Origin: Variovorax sp. RA8
GTDB lineage: Bacteria; Pseudomonadota; Gammaproteobacteria; Burkholderiales; Burkholderiaceae_C
Assembly (NCBI RefSeq): GCF_901827175.1
Contig: NZ_LR594662.1
Location: forward strand, 6,076,001-6,140,000
Reading direction: 5' to 3'
Length of the DNA: 64,000 nucleotides
Position 1 is the stretch's first letter. Every line of letters starts with the position of its first letter. Positions 1 to 9,572 of the stretch are shown here, one piece after another. A program made the translations under genes and the position numbers. The notes under the pieces are model-generated. The model was given only the letters and a program-made list of their open reading frames with translations, ran no database searches and was not told the DNA's origin.

Positions 1-269
1 TCAACCACATCGCGCTGCGCGTCGATTCGGTGGCCGACCTGCTGGCCGCCAAGGCGCGGCTGGAGTCTGCCGGCGTCGAGGTGCTCGGCGTGACCGACCA
101 CCACATCATCGAGTCGATCTACTTCTTCGATCCCAACGGCATCCGCGTGGAGCTGACCACACCCACCGTGCCGCAGGCCGAGATGGAGGCGCATGCACGG
201 CGTGCCCGCACCGAGCTCGACGCATGGACGCTGCGCAAGGCCGCGTTGCGCGCAAAGGCGGCGGCATGA
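1..269 (+). CDS. VOC-family protein, C-terminal part (cut by window edge)
   Basis: The reading frame is open from the first bases (codons in register with base 3) and ends in TGA at 267-269. The visible ~89 residues end a vicinal-oxygen-chelate (glyoxalase/extradiol dioxygenase-like) fold, with the typical strand YFFDPNGIRVEL whose Glu is normally a metal ligand. A charged Arg/Ala-rich helix follows. The stop overlaps the next start as ATGA, so it is translationally coupled to the hydrolase and probably belongs to the same catabolic operon. Substrate unknown; the N-terminal metal ligand lies outside the window. Confidence 0.8.
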   Translation, partial: NHIALRVDSVADLLAAKARLESAGVEVLGVTDHHIIESIYFFDPNGIRVELTTPTVPQAEMEAHARRARTELDAWTLRKAALRAKAAA

Positions 270-1387
270 CGGAACTGCAGCTCGCCGTCATCGACGTGAA
301 GCCCGGCGCGGCGATGGAAAGCCAATCGGGCCTGCAGATGCTGCGCCCGCGGATCTATGGCGCCTACCGAGCGCCGGCCGGCCCGAAGAAGATCGCCGCG
401 CTGGTGATGCACCCCACCAGCAACTTCATGGGGCACTACCTGATCGCCCCGCTGGCCGAGCGCGGGATCTGCTGCATGGGCCTGAACTCGCGCTACATGG
501 GCAACGACACGGTGCTGCTGATGGAGCGCGTGATCCAGGACCTCGGCGCGGGCGTGCAGTTCCTGCGCGGCCTGGGCTACGAGAGGGTGGTACTGATCGG
601 CAACTCGGGCGGCGCGGCGCTCGCGAGCTTCTACCAGGCGCAGGCCGAGCAGCTGACGGCTCACCATCTTCCGGATGGCGACCCCACCCACCTGCACCCG
701 GACGACCTGCCGCCGGCCGACGGCATCGCGCTGTGTGCGGCGCACCAGGGCCGCTCGAAACTGATGCGCGACTGGATCGACCCGTCCGTCACCGACGAGC
801 ACAACCCGCTCTCCGTCGATCCCGCGCTCGATATGTACGACGCGCGCCACCGGGTGCCTTACGACGCCGACTTCCTCGCGCGCTTCAGCGCCGCCCAGAA
901 GGCCCGCCTTGACCGCCTCGAAGCGTGGGCACTGGAGCGCCTGCGCCTGTTGCGCGGCACGCCGGGTGCGCCGCGCGACCAGGCCTTCGTCGTCTACCGC
1001 ACGCACGCCGATCCGCGCTGCGTGGATCTCTCGATCGACCCCAACGACCGCGCCCCCGGCAGCGTCTGGGGCGATGCGCGGCAGGTCAACTATTCGGCCA
1101 ACGCGATGGGCCGCACGACCTCGCTGACGGCCTTTCTCTCGCAATGGTCCTCGCGCTCGCAGGCCGACGGCCCGTCGAACCTGGCGCGCACCCGCGTGCC
1201 CAAGCTGCTGCTGACCTACACCGCCGACCAGTCCACCTTCCCGAGCACGCGCGATGCGTGGATGAAGGCGGGTGGCGACCGCATCCGCAATGTCGACATC
1301 GTCGGCGGCAACCACTACCTCGCCGGCCAGCCCGCGCTGGTGCCGCGCGCCGCCGATGCGATCGCCGAATGGGCGCACGCACTGTGA
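266..1387 (+). CDS. alpha/beta hydrolase
   Basis: 373 residues from an ATG that overlaps the preceding stop (ATGA); a longer in-frame start at 224 would overlap the upstream gene by 46 nt and is less likely. The nucleophile elbow GNSGG places the probable catalytic Ser at residue 114, after a block resembling an alpha/beta hydrolase oxyanion region (HPTSNFMGHY). The C-terminal GGNHY is suited to carry the catalytic His. It lies between a VOC protein and an FAD monooxygenase, so hydrolysis of a ring-cleavage product or ester in an aromatic pathway is a reasonable inference. The substrate cannot be read from the sequence. Confidence 0.82.
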   Translation: MTELQLAVIDVKPGAAMESQSGLQMLRPRIYGAYRAPAGPKKIAALVMHPTSNFMGHYLIAPLAERGICCMGLNSRYMGNDTVLLMERVIQDLGAGVQFLRGLGYERVVLIGNSGGAALASFYQAQAEQLTAHHLPDGDPTHLHPDDLPPADGIALCAAHQGRSKLMRDWIDPSVTDEHNPLSVDPALDMYDARHRVPYDADFLARFSAAQKARLDRLEAWALERLRLLRGTPGAPRDQAFVVYRTHADPRCVDLSIDPNDRAPGSVWGDARQVNYSANAMGRTTSLTAFLSQWSSRSQADGPSNLARTRVPKLLLTYTADQSTFPSTRDAWMKAGGDRIRNVDIVGGNHYLAGQPALVPRAADAIAEWAHAL

Positions 1388-1395
1388 GGACAGGG

Positions 1396-3036
1396 ATGCA
1401 AGAGTTCCGCTTCGCACCCGAGTACGAGCTGCCGCGCTGGCCCTTCGTGCCGCCGCCCGAGCTGGGCAGCAGCGCCGTCGTGCGCCATCCGATCGTCATC
1501 GTCGGCGCGGGCCCCGCCGGCCTGACGCTGGCCTGCGACCTGGCAAAGCGCGGCGTGCGCGCCCTGCTGCTCGATGAGGACGACACGGTGGGCGTGCGCG
1601 GCGCGTCCTCGCGCGGCATCTGCTATGCGCAGAAGAGCCTGGAGATCTTCGAGCGGCTGGGCATCTACCAGCGCATCGCGGACAAGGGCATCACCTGGTC
1701 GTTCGGCCGCACTTTTTCGGGCGACACCGAGGTCTACAACTTCAACCTGCAGGCCAGCAGCGTCTCGGCGCAGCCGCCCTTCATCAACCTCCAGCAGTTC
1801 TATGTCGAGTGGTTCCTGGTGGATCGCATCCTGGAACTGGGTGGCGTCGACTTGCGATGGAAGAACCGCGTGACGCAGGTCTTGCCGGTCGACGACGGCG
1901 TGCGCCTCGAGGTCGAGACGCCGGCCGGCCGCTACGGCCTCGAAGCCGACTGGCTGATCGACGCGACCGGCGCCAACAGCACGATCCGCACCCAGCTGGG
2001 GCTCCAGGCCCACGCATCGCGCAGCACCGACCGCTGGTGCATCAGCGACGTGCGCTTCAAGAAGCCGCTGCCGGTGGAGCGGTGGACCTGGGTCGATGCG
2101 CCCTTCAACGAAGGCCGCGCCGTCTGGCAGCACCTGATGGCCGACGGCGTCTGGCGCATCGACTACCAGATGCCCGAGGACTGCGACACGGCCCACATCA
2201 GCAAGCCGGAAGTCGCGGGTGCGCGGCTGCGCGAGCAGCTCGGGCCCGGCGTGGAGTTCGAGTTCGTCTGGATCGGGCCCTACGGCTACCGCGATCACCT
2301 GCTCGAGCGCTTCCGCCACGGGCGCCTGTTCTTCATCGGCGATTCGGCGCATGTGGTGAGCCCCTTCGGCGCTCGCGGCGGCAACAGCGGCATCCAGGAC
2401 GCGGCCAACCTCGGCTGGAAGCTGGCCCTGGTCGCGCAGGGACGCGCGGGCGAGGCGCTGCTCGACACCTACGACGCCGAGCGCCGGCCCGCCGCGGCGC
2501 AGAACCTCCAGGTCACGAGCCGCTCGGCGCGCTTCCTTGCGCCGCGAACGCCCGCCGAGCACACGATGCGCCGCGCGGTGGTCGCCCTGGCGTCTCGCCA
2601 TCCGTTTGCACGCGCGCTGGTCAACACGGGACGCATGTCGGTGGCCAACGACTATCCCGCCGGGCCGCACCTGCCCGAGGGCGGGCGCAGCGTGCAGAAC
2701 CTGCCGATGCGCTGGCGCGACGGCCGGCCCTGCACCCTGATGCAGCTGCTGGCCGATGGCACGCGCTGCCTCGCGCTATGGTTTGCGCCGACCCAGGAGC
2801 AGGTGCTGGCGATGGCGGACACGGCGGCCTCGCTGCCGCTGCAGCTCGTTGCCATCGGCGGCGACAGCGGCCTGCCCACGCTCGAGCCCACGGACCCACT
2901 CGCGAAGCACCTGGGTGCGGACGCCGCGGGAAGCCTCTGCCTGGTTCGCCCAGACGCCTATCGCGCCGCGCTGTTGCGCGATTTCACGCCGGCGGCCCTC
3001 GCCGCTGCCATTCACATCGCCCTGGCACACGACTGA
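1396..3036 (+). CDS. FAD-dependent aromatic-ring monooxygenase (MhpA/PheA-like)
   Basis: 546 residues from ATG 1396, 8 nt after the hydrolase stop. It has the class A flavoprotein hydroxylase layout: Rossmann GxGxxG (VGAGPAG, residues 36-42), an FAD-contacting segment after the first strand, and the second FAD motif GDSAH near residue 315 followed by the helix GNSGIQDAANLGWKL. The last ~150 residues fit the thioredoxin-like C-terminal domain of this group. Family members hydroxylate phenols or phenylpropionates with NAD(P)H and O2. The adjacent DUF2783, hydrolase and VOC genes form a compact aromatic catabolic operon. The exact substrate is not determinable. Confidence 0.88.
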   Translation: MQEFRFAPEYELPRWPFVPPPELGSSAVVRHPIVIVGAGPAGLTLACDLAKRGVRALLLDEDDTVGVRGASSRGICYAQKSLEIFERLGIYQRIADKGITWSFGRTFSGDTEVYNFNLQASSVSAQPPFINLQQFYVEWFLVDRILELGGVDLRWKNRVTQVLPVDDGVRLEVETPAGRYGLEADWLIDATGANSTIRTQLGLQAHASRSTDRWCISDVRFKKPLPVERWTWVDAPFNEGRAVWQHLMADGVWRIDYQMPEDCDTAHISKPEVAGARLREQLGPGVEFEFVWIGPYGYRDHLLERFRHGRLFFIGDSAHVVSPFGARGGNSGIQDAANLGWKLALVAQGRAGEALLDTYDAERRPAAAQNLQVTSRSARFLAPRTPAEHTMRRAVVALASRHPFARALVNTGRMSVANDYPAGPHLPEGGRSVQNLPMRWRDGRPCTLMQLLADGTRCLALWFAPTQEQVLAMADTAASLPLQLVAIGGDSGLPTLEPTDPLAKHLGADAAGSLCLVRPDAYRAALLRDFTPAALAAAIHIALAHD

Positions 3037-3051
3037 AGCGCCGCACGACCC

Positions 3052-3246
3052 ATGATCACCGAACCCAACATCCACGACCCCGATGGCTTCTACGCCGAAT
3101 GGCTTGCCGCACACGAAGGCCTGACCGAGCAGCAGAGCGCGGACCTGAACGCCCGGCTGGTGCTGCTGCTGGCCAACCAGTGCGGCGACCAGGCCGTGCT
3201 GCTGCAATGCATAGCCGCCGCGCGCGAGGCTGGGAGTGCAGGGTGA
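3052..3246 (+). CDS. DUF2783 small protein
   Basis: 64 residues from ATG 3052, 15 nt after the monooxygenase stop. The sequence (DPDGFYAEWLAAHEGLT, then LNARLVLLLANQ and GDQAVLLQCIAAAR) fits the DUF2783 family, short all-helical proteins usually encoded directly after FAD-dependent aromatic monooxygenases. The function is unknown; a role as accessory subunit or stabiliser of the flavoprotein is inferred from position only. Confidence 0.8.
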   Translation: MITEPNIHDPDGFYAEWLAAHEGLTEQQSADLNARLVLLLANQCGDQAVLLQCIAAAREAGSAG

Positions 3247-3312
3247 GCAGGCAGGTCTTCTTTGCCCCGTGACTTCACGCGCGCCGAGATCCGCGCGCGC
3301 TCGGCGGCAGGG

Positions 3313-3663
3313 CTACCAGCCCAGCATGAGGTGCAGCGGGAGGTAGACCGCCATGCCGGCCAGCATCGTGCCCAGCACGCCGCCGCGCCAGAAGAAGTAG
3401 GCGGCACCGGCCGCCGCGCCGTACAGCCGCGCGTCTTGCCAGGTCGAGATCAGGTGGCCTTGGGTCATCACGATCTCAGGAATGATCACCGCCGCAAGCG
3501 CCGCGATGGGCGCGTAGTGCAGCGCGCGGTGCGCCCAGTCGGGCAGGCCCCAGGGACGGTCGAGGATGAAGAAGAAGCAGCGTGTGAGCACGGTTACGCA
3601 GGCCAGGCCGACGATCACGGCCAGGGTCCAGGGGTCGGTGGTGCCGTCGGCGCCCAAGCTCAT
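3313..3663 (-). CDS. azlD: AzlD-family branched-chain amino acid exporter small subunit
   Basis: 116 residues from ATG 3663, which overlaps the azlC stop (ATGA). It is strongly hydrophobic with about four membrane segments, and has the AzlD feature of a membrane-embedded TRCFFF segment near the N terminus and a PxxIAALAAVIIPE segment. AzlC and AzlD together form an export permease for branched-chain amino acids and analogues in the inner membrane. It is the last gene of the def-fmt operon. Confidence 0.88.
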   Translation of the reverse strand: MSLGADGTTDPWTLAVIVGLACVTVLTRCFFFILDRPWGLPDWAHRALHYAPIAALAAVIIPEIVMTQGHLISTWQDARLYGAAAGAAYFFWRGGVLGTMLAGMAVYLPLHLMLGW

Positions 3664-4400
3664 TTGTCGTCCTCCGCATCGGGGTCGAGCCCGAACTGCC
3701 TTTCCAGCCAGAAGCACAGCAGCACCGCCACGCCGATGCCCGCGACGATGTTGAGCTTGAGCGGCAGCGCGTAGGCGGCGACGGCGGTCGCGCCGGCGAT
3801 CAGGGCCGCGAGGATGCGCAGCCGCGTGGTCGCCATGGAGCAGACCACCGCGACCAGGCAGAGTACGCCGGCGAAACCCAGTCCCCAGCTCTGCGGGATC
3901 AGGTTCGCCAGCAGGACGCCGATCATGCTCATGCCCATCCACGAACACCAGACCACGAAGTAGTTGCCCGTCAGATAGGCCTCCTGCGCGCGCTCTTCAC
4001 GCGGGTTGGCGGGCGGCTTCGCGTACTGGCGGGTGAAGAAGGCGTAGGTCATGTCGGCCGTGAGATAGCCGTGCGTCATGCGTCGCCAGCGCGGCATGTG
4101 CATGAGGTAGGGCCGCAGGTGCAGGCTGAACACCACGAAGCGCAGGTTGACGCAGAAGCCCGTGGCCAGGACGACCCACGCCGGGGCGCCGGCGATCAGC
4201 AGCGGAATGGCGGCCAGCTGCGAACTGCCGGCATAGACAAGCAGCGTCATCGCGACCGACTCGAAGACGCTCATGCCGGCCTTGACCATCGCCACGCCGG
4301 TCATCAGGCCCCAGGCGCCGGTACCGAGGGCGACCGAGGACATGTCCAGCGCGCCCTTGCGGAACTCGGGGAGGCGGCGGATGGAGGAAAGAAAGAACAT
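3660..4400 (-). CDS. azlC: AzlC-family branched-chain amino acid permease large subunit
   Basis: 246 residues; the ATG at 4400 shares one base with the fmt stop (TGATG), so translation is coupled. Multiple hydrophobic segments, and the family segment LLVYAGSSQLAAIPLL followed by NLRFVVFSLHL, are diagnostic for AzlC. It functions with AzlD encoded directly downstream. Placement behind fmt is familiar in Comamonadaceae-type genomes (from recall). Confidence 0.9.
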   Translation of the reverse strand: MFFLSSIRRLPEFRKGALDMSSVALGTGAWGLMTGVAMVKAGMSVFESVAMTLLVYAGSSQLAAIPLLIAGAPAWVVLATGFCVNLRFVVFSLHLRPYLMHMPRWRRMTHGYLTADMTYAFFTRQYAKPPANPREERAQEAYLTGNYFVVWCSWMGMSMIGVLLANLIPQSWGLGFAGVLCLVAVVCSMATTRLRILAALIAGATAVAAYALPLKLNIVAGIGVAVLLCFWLERQFGLDPDAEDDK

Positions 4401-5350
4401 CAGCCGAAGACCTGCCCAGGCTTCAGGTCGAAGCCCCGCAGGAAGTCGGCCACCGGCAGGCGCTTGCCGCCGGGACGCTGCAACTCGGTCAACACCACTG
4501 TGCCCTCCCCAGCCGCCACGGCGACGCCGGCCGGCTCGACCACCAGCACGGTTCCGGGAGGTTCTGCAGGTGGACCCGGCTGCGCCTGCGCGGCCCAGAG
4601 CTTGAGGGTGTCGCCGTCCAGCGTGCTGCTGGCTCCGGGAAAGGGATCGAAGGCGCGGATGCGGCGCACGATAGCGGGAGCATTCTGCTTCCAATCGATC
4701 TGCGCCTCCTGCTTCTCGACCTTGTGGGCGTAGCTCACGCCTTCGGCAGGCTGGGATTCGGGGCGCAGCGCTCCGGCCTCGGCCTGCTTCAGCGCATCCA
4801 CGATCAACCGGCCGCCGAGCGCGGCCAGGCGGTCGTGCAATTGCGCGGTGCTGCCATCGCCGATCGCGAGCGATTCGCGCAGCAGCATGTCGCCGGTGTC
4901 GAGCCCGGCGTCCATCTGCATGATGGTGACGCCGGTCTGCGCATCACCGGCCTCGATCGCGCGGTGGATCGGCGCGGCCCCGCGCCAGCGCGGCAACAGG
5001 CTGGCATGGATGTTGAGGCAGCCCAGCCGGGGTGCGTCGAGCACCCATTGCGGCAGGATCAGCCCGTAGGCCGCGACCACCATCGCGTCGAGCCTGGCAT
5101 CGAGGATGGCGGCGCGCGCCGCGGCCGCGTCCTCCGGGTACTTGCCGTCCAGCCGGAGACTGCGCGGCTGCGCCACGGGCCAGCCGCGGGCTGCCGCGAA
5201 CTGCTTGACCGGCGAGGCCTGCAGCTTCATGCCCCGGCCCGCGGGGCGGTCCGGCTGCGTCAGCACCAGCACGACCTCGAAGCCGGCCGCGGCGATCGCC
5301 TCCAGCGCGACGCGGGCGAACTCGGGCGTGCCCGCGAATGCAATCCTCAT
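4400..5350 (-). CDS. fmt: methionyl-tRNA formyltransferase
   Basis: 316 residues, normal family length. It formylates Met-tRNAi using 10-formyl-tetrahydrofolate. The N-terminal hydrolase-type domain shows FAGTPEFA, the catalytic set [12 protein letters not shown] (Asn113, His115) and [10 protein letters not shown] (Asp151). The C-terminal OB-like domain carries AFDPFPGAS. It sits 7 nt before the lipoprotein gene's stop in an operon beginning with def, the enzyme that later removes the formyl group. Confidence 0.98.
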   Translation of the reverse strand: MRIAFAGTPEFARVALEAIAAAGFEVVLVLTQPDRPAGRGMKLQASPVKQFAAARGWPVAQPRSLRLDGKYPEDAAAARAAILDARLDAMVVAAYGLILPQWVLDAPRLGCLNIHASLLPRWRGAAPIHRAIEAGDAQTGVTIMQMDAGLDTGDMLLRESLAIGDGSTAQLHDRLAALGGRLIVDALKQAEAGALRPESQPAEGVSYAHKVEKQEAQIDWKQNAPAIVRRIRAFDPFPGASSTLDGDTLKLWAAQAQPGPPAEPPGTVLVVEPAGVAVAAGEGTVVLTELQRPGGKRLPVADFLRGFDLKPGQVFG

Positions 5351-5357
5351 GCGGCCC

Positions 5358-5864
5358 TCACAGCGGCGCCAGCAACTCGAGCAACAGGTCGTCGCCCGTG
5401 TGGTAGCGCTGCACCACGCCGGCCGGATCGATGTAGATGTAGAGCAGCCGCGGCGAGTTCTGCCACTTGTAGCGCCAAGTCCAGATGTTGCCGTCGAAGG
5501 AGCTCACCTGCGTGATTTCGAGCGGCCGGCCATAGGTGCGCAGCACGTCGGCCTCGCGCCAACGCCCGACGCCGGGCTGGATGGTACGGTCGAACAGGCG
5601 CTCGTCCAGCTCTTGCCGCACCGAGACCACGTGCCCGCCCGCATCGAGATCGACGTTGTTGACCTCGAACCCGGCCGGCGCACGCGAATATTGCAGCCGC
5701 TCGCCGCCGCCGGACAGCGGATAGACGGCGCTCGGTGCGCCGAGCTCGCGCAGCGTCTGCTCGCGCGAGCTGCCCATGGACAGGCGCGTCGGCTCGCCGG
5801 CGCAGCCGGCCAGCAGCGCCACCGCAAGGAGCGCAGCCGGTGCGGTGCGCAGGGACAAAGTCAA
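5358..5864 (-). CDS. small outer-membrane-type lipoprotein (SmpA/OmlA-like)
   Basis: 168 residues. The N terminus is a signal peptide ending in a lipobox (LAVALLAGC), so Cys20 or its neighbour should be lipidated. The mature part has the GxxxxxxLxxLGxP pattern ([15 protein letters not shown]) twice in variant form ([11 protein letters not shown]), as in small SmpA/OmlA-type lipoproteins. The ATG overlaps the def stop (ATGA). Specific role unknown; BamE itself is usually shorter and elsewhere, so I do not assign that name. Confidence 0.8.
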   Translation of the reverse strand: MTLSLRTAPAALLAVALLAGCAGEPTRLSMGSSREQTLRELGAPSAVYPLSGGGERLQYSRAPAGFEVNNVDLDAGGHVVSVRQELDERLFDRTIQPGVGRWREADVLRTYGRPLEITQVSSFDGNIWTWRYKWQNSPRLLYIYIDPAGVVQRYHTGDDLLLELLAPL

Positions 5865-6394
5865 CGCCGGCCTTCCCGCTCATCGAGGCGCTGGTCCTCG
5901 CGCTGCTGCTTGAGCAGCTTGCTCTTGATGCGGTTGCGCTTCAGGGGCGAAAGATATTCGACGAACACCTTGCCCAGCAGGTGGTCGAGCTCATGCTGGA
6001 TGCAGACGGCCAGCAGGCCCTCGGCCTCGATGGTGCGTGGTTCGCCCTCGGCATCGAGCGCCGTGACGCGCACCGCGGTGGAACGCTCCACGCCGTCGTA
6101 GATGCCGGGCACCGAAAGGCAGCCCTCCTCATTGAGGACTTTCTCCTCACTGGCCCAGACGATCTCGGGGTTGATCAAAACCAGCGGCTGGTTACGCTCC
6201 TCGGACACGTCGATCACGACCAGACGCTCGTGCACGTCGACCTGGGTGGCCGCCAGGCCGATGCCATTGGCGTCGTACATGGTTTCGAGCATGTCGGCGA
6301 CCAGGGTCTTCATGCGTGCATCGACCCCCTGCACCGGCTTGGCGACCTTGTGCAGGCGCGGGTCGGGGTAGCTCAGGATGTTTCTTTTGGCCAT
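5861..6394 (-). CDS. def: peptide deformylase
   Basis: 177 residues. All three metal-site motifs are present: GIGLAATQ (residues 44-51), EGCLS (90-94, Cys92 metal ligand) and HELDH (134-138). It removes N-formyl groups from nascent proteins and is the first gene of a five-gene overlapping operon that also holds fmt. The C-terminal tail is lysine/arginine rich. The 160-nt gap to the divergent LysM gene must hold its promoter. Confidence 0.98.
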   Translation of the reverse strand: MAKRNILSYPDPRLHKVAKPVQGVDARMKTLVADMLETMYDANGIGLAATQVDVHERLVVIDVSEERNQPLVLINPEIVWASEEKVLNEEGCLSVPGIYDGVERSTAVRVTALDAEGEPRTIEAEGLLAVCIQHELDHLLGKVFVEYLSPLKRNRIKSKLLKQQREDQRLDEREGRR

Positions 6395-6555
6395 GAACGG
6401 GAGGAAAAATTGTCGTCATTTTCGCCATTTCCGCGACGCCCAGAGGCTCGGCGACTTGATAAACGTTGCCCGATCAAGGGCTTCAGCGCAAAATTGGTTT
6501 CAAATTGTGAGTATTCGTACGCCCTCCCGGCCCCGTGCGCGCCCACCATCCGACC
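6395..6555. promoter_or_regulatory. divergent promoter region def / LysM gene
   Basis: This 161-nt non-coding gap separates two divergently transcribed genes, so it should contain both promoters. It is AT-richer than its surroundings around 6455-6520 (TTGATAAACG, CAAAATTGGTTTCAAATTG). No operator could be assigned. Confidence 0.5.
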
Positions 6556-7773
6556 ATGAAGAAACACCGCATGAATCTCAGCCTGCGTCCGAACCTCATC
6601 GCCACGCTGACGGCGATCACCATGGCGGGCCTGGGCGCGCCGGCCCAGGCGCAGAGCTACCCCGTCACGCCGCAGCAGCGCGCGACGGCGCAGCAGGCGG
6701 CGCAGGCCGGCGTGCCACTGTCCGAGCTGGCACCGAACGCGCCCGACGAGTACACGGTCAAGCCGCGCGACACGCTGTGGGCCATCTCCCGCCTCTACCT
6801 GCGCAGCCCCTGGCGCTGGCCCGAGCTGTGGGGCATGAACATGGGCGAGATCCAGAACCCGCACCGCATCTATCCCGGCCAGGTGCTGTACCTCGACAAG
6901 AGCGGCGGCCGCGCGCGCCTGGCGCTGCGCCGTGGCGGCAGCGGCATGCCCGATGGCGGCACCATCAAGCTCTCGCCGCGCACGCGCTATGAATCGCTGT
7001 CGGACATGGCGTTGCCCACGCTGAATCCCAGTGTGATCGAGCCCTTCCTCGCCGAGCCGGTGGTGGTCGACGCAGAGACGCTGGCGACCGCACCGCGCAT
7101 CGTGGCAGGCAACGACAGCCGCGTGGTACTGGCGCGCGGTGACCGGGTCTATGCACGCGGCGAACCCAGCGCGCCGCTGATGGAAGCGCCCGGCCCGATC
7201 CGGACCTACCGCGTGTTCCGTAACGCGACCCCGCTCAAGGACCCGGGCACGGGCGAGATCCTCGGCTACGAAGCGCAATACGTGGGCAAGGCCCAGCTGC
7301 AGCGTGGCGAGTCGAGCGCCAAGGAAGAGGTGGAGGGCAAAGAGGTCGTGTACCCGGTGCCGGCCAGCCTCGACATCGTCGCCACTCGCGAGGAGATCCG
7401 CGCCGGCGACCGATTGCTCCCCGAGCCGCCGCGCCAGCTGCTGAGCTATGTGCCTCGCGCCCCGGGGCACACCATCGCCGACGGTCGCATCGTCTCGGTC
7501 TACGGCAACGCAGTGCAGTACGCGGCCCAGAACCAGGTGGTGGCCATCAACAAGGGCACCATCGACGGCATCGAGAACGGCCACGTGCTGGCCATCCTCA
7601 AGAACGGCGACACCATCGTCGACAAGACCGGCGCCACCAAGGAAACGCTGAAGCTGCCGAACGAGCGGATCGGCCTCTTGATGGTGTTCCGTCCCTTCGA
7701 GCGAGTCTCGTATGCGCTGGTGCTCGAGATCAACGACGCGCCGCGCATCGGCGACCTGCTGATCAACCCATGA
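6556..7773 (+). CDS. secreted LysM peptidoglycan-binding protein
   Basis: 405 residues from ATG 6556 (an ATG at 6571 would also keep the signal peptide). A signal peptide ends near APAQAQ. One LysM domain follows (about residues 60-115: YTVKPRDTLWAISRLYL, then IQNPHRIYPGQVLYL), which binds glycan strands of peptidoglycan. The long C-terminal part is unrecognised and contains beta-rich blocks such as ILAIL/NGDTIVDKTG. It precedes dprA, a familiar arrangement in betaproteobacteria (from recall). Likely periplasmic or envelope-associated; no catalytic domain seen. Confidence 0.85.
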   Translation: MKKHRMNLSLRPNLIATLTAITMAGLGAPAQAQSYPVTPQQRATAQQAAQAGVPLSELAPNAPDEYTVKPRDTLWAISRLYLRSPWRWPELWGMNMGEIQNPHRIYPGQVLYLDKSGGRARLALRRGGSGMPDGGTIKLSPRTRYESLSDMALPTLNPSVIEPFLAEPVVVDAETLATAPRIVAGNDSRVVLARGDRVYARGEPSAPLMEAPGPIRTYRVFRNATPLKDPGTGEILGYEAQYVGKAQLQRGESSAKEEVEGKEVVYPVPASLDIVATREEIRAGDRLLPEPPRQLLSYVPRAPGHTIADGRIVSVYGNAVQYAAQNQVVAINKGTIDGIENGHVLAILKNGDTIVDKTGATKETLKLPNERIGLLMVFRPFERVSYALVLEINDAPRIGDLLINP

Positions 7774-7851
7774 GCCGCACGGCCGCTCCGAAGGCGTATA
7801 GCACCGCAGCCGAAGGCGAAGGTACTCCAGTGCCCCGGCCCCAGCCATCGC

Positions 7852-8988
7852 GTGGAACGTGACGAACTCGCGGGCTGGCTGAGGCTCACGCTGACGCCGG
7901 GCATCGGCAACACGGCCGCGCGCAAGCTGCTCGCGGCCTTCGGTCTGCCAGCGGAGGTCTTTGCCCAACCCGCAACGGCGCTCCGGCAGGTCGTGGCCGA
8001 GGCCCAGGCCAGCGCGCTGCTCGAGCCGCCGGCCGAGCTCGACGCGCTGCTCGACCGCACCTTCGAGTGGCTCGGGACCAGCGCGCCGCAGGGCGCGACG
8101 CACCGCATCCTCACGCTGGGCGATCCCGCCTATCCGTCCTCGCTGCTCGAGACGGCGGATCCGCCTCTGGTGCTCTACTTGATCGGGCCGGCGCCGCTCG
8201 AGCTCGCGCAGCTGTCGCGCAGCATCGCGATGGTGGGCAGCCGCAATCCCACGGCACAGGGCATCTCGAACGCGCGGGCCTTTGCGCGCGCTTTCGGCGA
8301 GGCTGGCATCGCGGTGGTGTCGGGGCTGGCGCTCGGCATCGACGGCGCGGCGCACGAGGGCGCGCTGGATGCCGCCATCGATCCGCTCTGGCCGGCAACG
8401 GTGGCGGTGGTCGGCACCGGGCTGGACCGCGTCTACCCCGCGCGGCACCACGCGCTGGCGCAGCGCATCGCCGAGCGGGGGCTGATCGTGAGCGAGTTCC
8501 CCCTGGGCACGCCGCCGCTCAACCAGAACTTCCCGAAGCGCAATCGCATCATCGCCGGCCTCTCGCGCGGCACGCTGGTGGTAGAGGCGGCACTGCAGTC
8601 GGGCTCGCTGATCACCGCACGGCTCGCGAGCGAGCAGGGCAGGGAGGTGTTCGCCATCCCTGGTTCCATTCATTCGCCGCAGTCGCGCGGCTGCCATGCG
8701 CTGATCCGGCAAGGCGCCAAGCTGGTCGAGACGGTCGGCGACGTGCTCGAGGAGCTGCGCTTCGATGCGTCTCTCGTGCCGGCCGCGCCGCCGCGGCAAG
8801 AAGAGACCACCTCGCCCGCCGGGGGCCTGCTGCAGGCCATGGGCTACGACCCGGCAAGCCTGGATGCGCTGTGCGCGCGCACCGGCCACCCGGTCGCCAT
8901 CCTGCAGGCGCAACTGCTGGAGCTGGAGCTCGCCGGCCACGTGGCCCGGATGCCCGGCGGCCTGTTCCAGCGGGTCGCCCGAGGCTGA
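7852..8988 (+). CDS. dprA: DNA-processing protein DprA/Smf
   Basis: 378 residues from a GTG start; the N-terminal ERDELAGWLRLTLTPGIGN is where family members begin. The Rossmann-like DprA domain has AMVGSRNPTAQG, VVSGLALGIDGAAHEGAL, FPLGTPPLNQNFPKRNRIIAGL and an ALQSGSLITARLA block. A C-terminal winged-helix-like tail follows (about 310-378). DprA loads RecA onto incoming single-stranded DNA during natural transformation. It is followed by smg. Confidence 0.97.
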   Translation: MERDELAGWLRLTLTPGIGNTAARKLLAAFGLPAEVFAQPATALRQVVAEAQASALLEPPAELDALLDRTFEWLGTSAPQGATHRILTLGDPAYPSSLLETADPPLVLYLIGPAPLELAQLSRSIAMVGSRNPTAQGISNARAFARAFGEAGIAVVSGLALGIDGAAHEGALDAAIDPLWPATVAVVGTGLDRVYPARHHALAQRIAERGLIVSEFPLGTPPLNQNFPKRNRIIAGLSRGTLVVEAALQSGSLITARLASEQGREVFAIPGSIHSPQSRGCHALIRQGAKLVETVGDVLEELRFDASLVPAAPPRQEETTSPAGGLLQAMGYDPASLDALCARTGHPVAILQAQLLELELAGHVARMPGGLFQRVARG

Positions 8989-9053
8989 GCGCCTCCGGCG
9001 TCGCATATGGGCAATGCAACCGCGCCAACACCGACCTGGGCTATATTGGCCCC

Positions 9054-9563
9054 ATGTTCGAAGTGCTCGTGTACGTGTACGAAAACTATTGGCGCGGCGA
9101 TGCCTGTCCCGAAGCCGAGCAACTGGGCCGCAAGCTGAGCGCCCAGGGCTTCGACCCCCAGGAGATCCGCGACGCCCTGCACTGGCTCGACGGACTGAGC
9201 CTCGCCACCCAGGGCATCCAGCTCACCCTTCATGCCGAAGGCACGAGCGCGACGGTGAGCCTGGAAGGCCCGGCTGCGATGCCCGAATCACCGGGCTCGA
9301 TGCGCATTTACTCGATGGCCGAACAGGAACACCTGGGCGCCGAGTGCCTGGGCTTCATCAGCTTCCTCGAGTCTTCGGGCGTGCTGCCGGCCGGCCTGCG
9401 CGAGATCGTGATCGATCGCGCCATGGCCACGACCGGCGATCCGCTGGAACTGGGCGAGCTCAAGATCATCGTGCTGATGGTGCACTGGAGCACCGGGGTC
9501 GAACCCGATGCTCTCGTGCTGGACGAGCTCTGCGACGACACTGTGAACCGTGTCGCGCATTGA
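9054..9563 (+). CDS. smg: Smg/DUF494 family protein
   Basis: 169 residues from ATG 9054 (MFEVLVYVYENYW), which matches the highly conserved start of the Smg family. The C terminus ELCDDTVNRVAH is also typical. The function is not established; the gene is conserved next to dprA and often topB in beta- and gammaproteobacteria. Here topB is 45 kb away. The next gene is convergent, only 9 nt apart. Confidence 0.93.
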   Translation: MFEVLVYVYENYWRGDACPEAEQLGRKLSAQGFDPQEIRDALHWLDGLSLATQGIQLTLHAEGTSATVSLEGPAAMPESPGSMRIYSMAEQEHLGAECLGFISFLESSGVLPAGLREIVIDRAMATTGDPLELGELKIIVLMVHWSTGVEPDALVLDELCDDTVNRVAH

Positions 9564-9572
9564 GCGCCGGCC

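Noticed and set aside
3283..3305. GCCGAG/CTCGGC hairpin after azlD as a terminator
   Set aside because: Only six base pairs with an 11-base loop and no T-run; too common in such GC-rich DNA.
5358..5864. Calling the lipoprotein BamE
   Set aside because: It is longer than BamE and only loosely similar; position in the def-fmt operon does not support the name.
6373..9006. 877-codon minus-strand frame over the LysM and dprA genes
   Set aside because: No domain; the plus strand has two recognised genes with normal starts.
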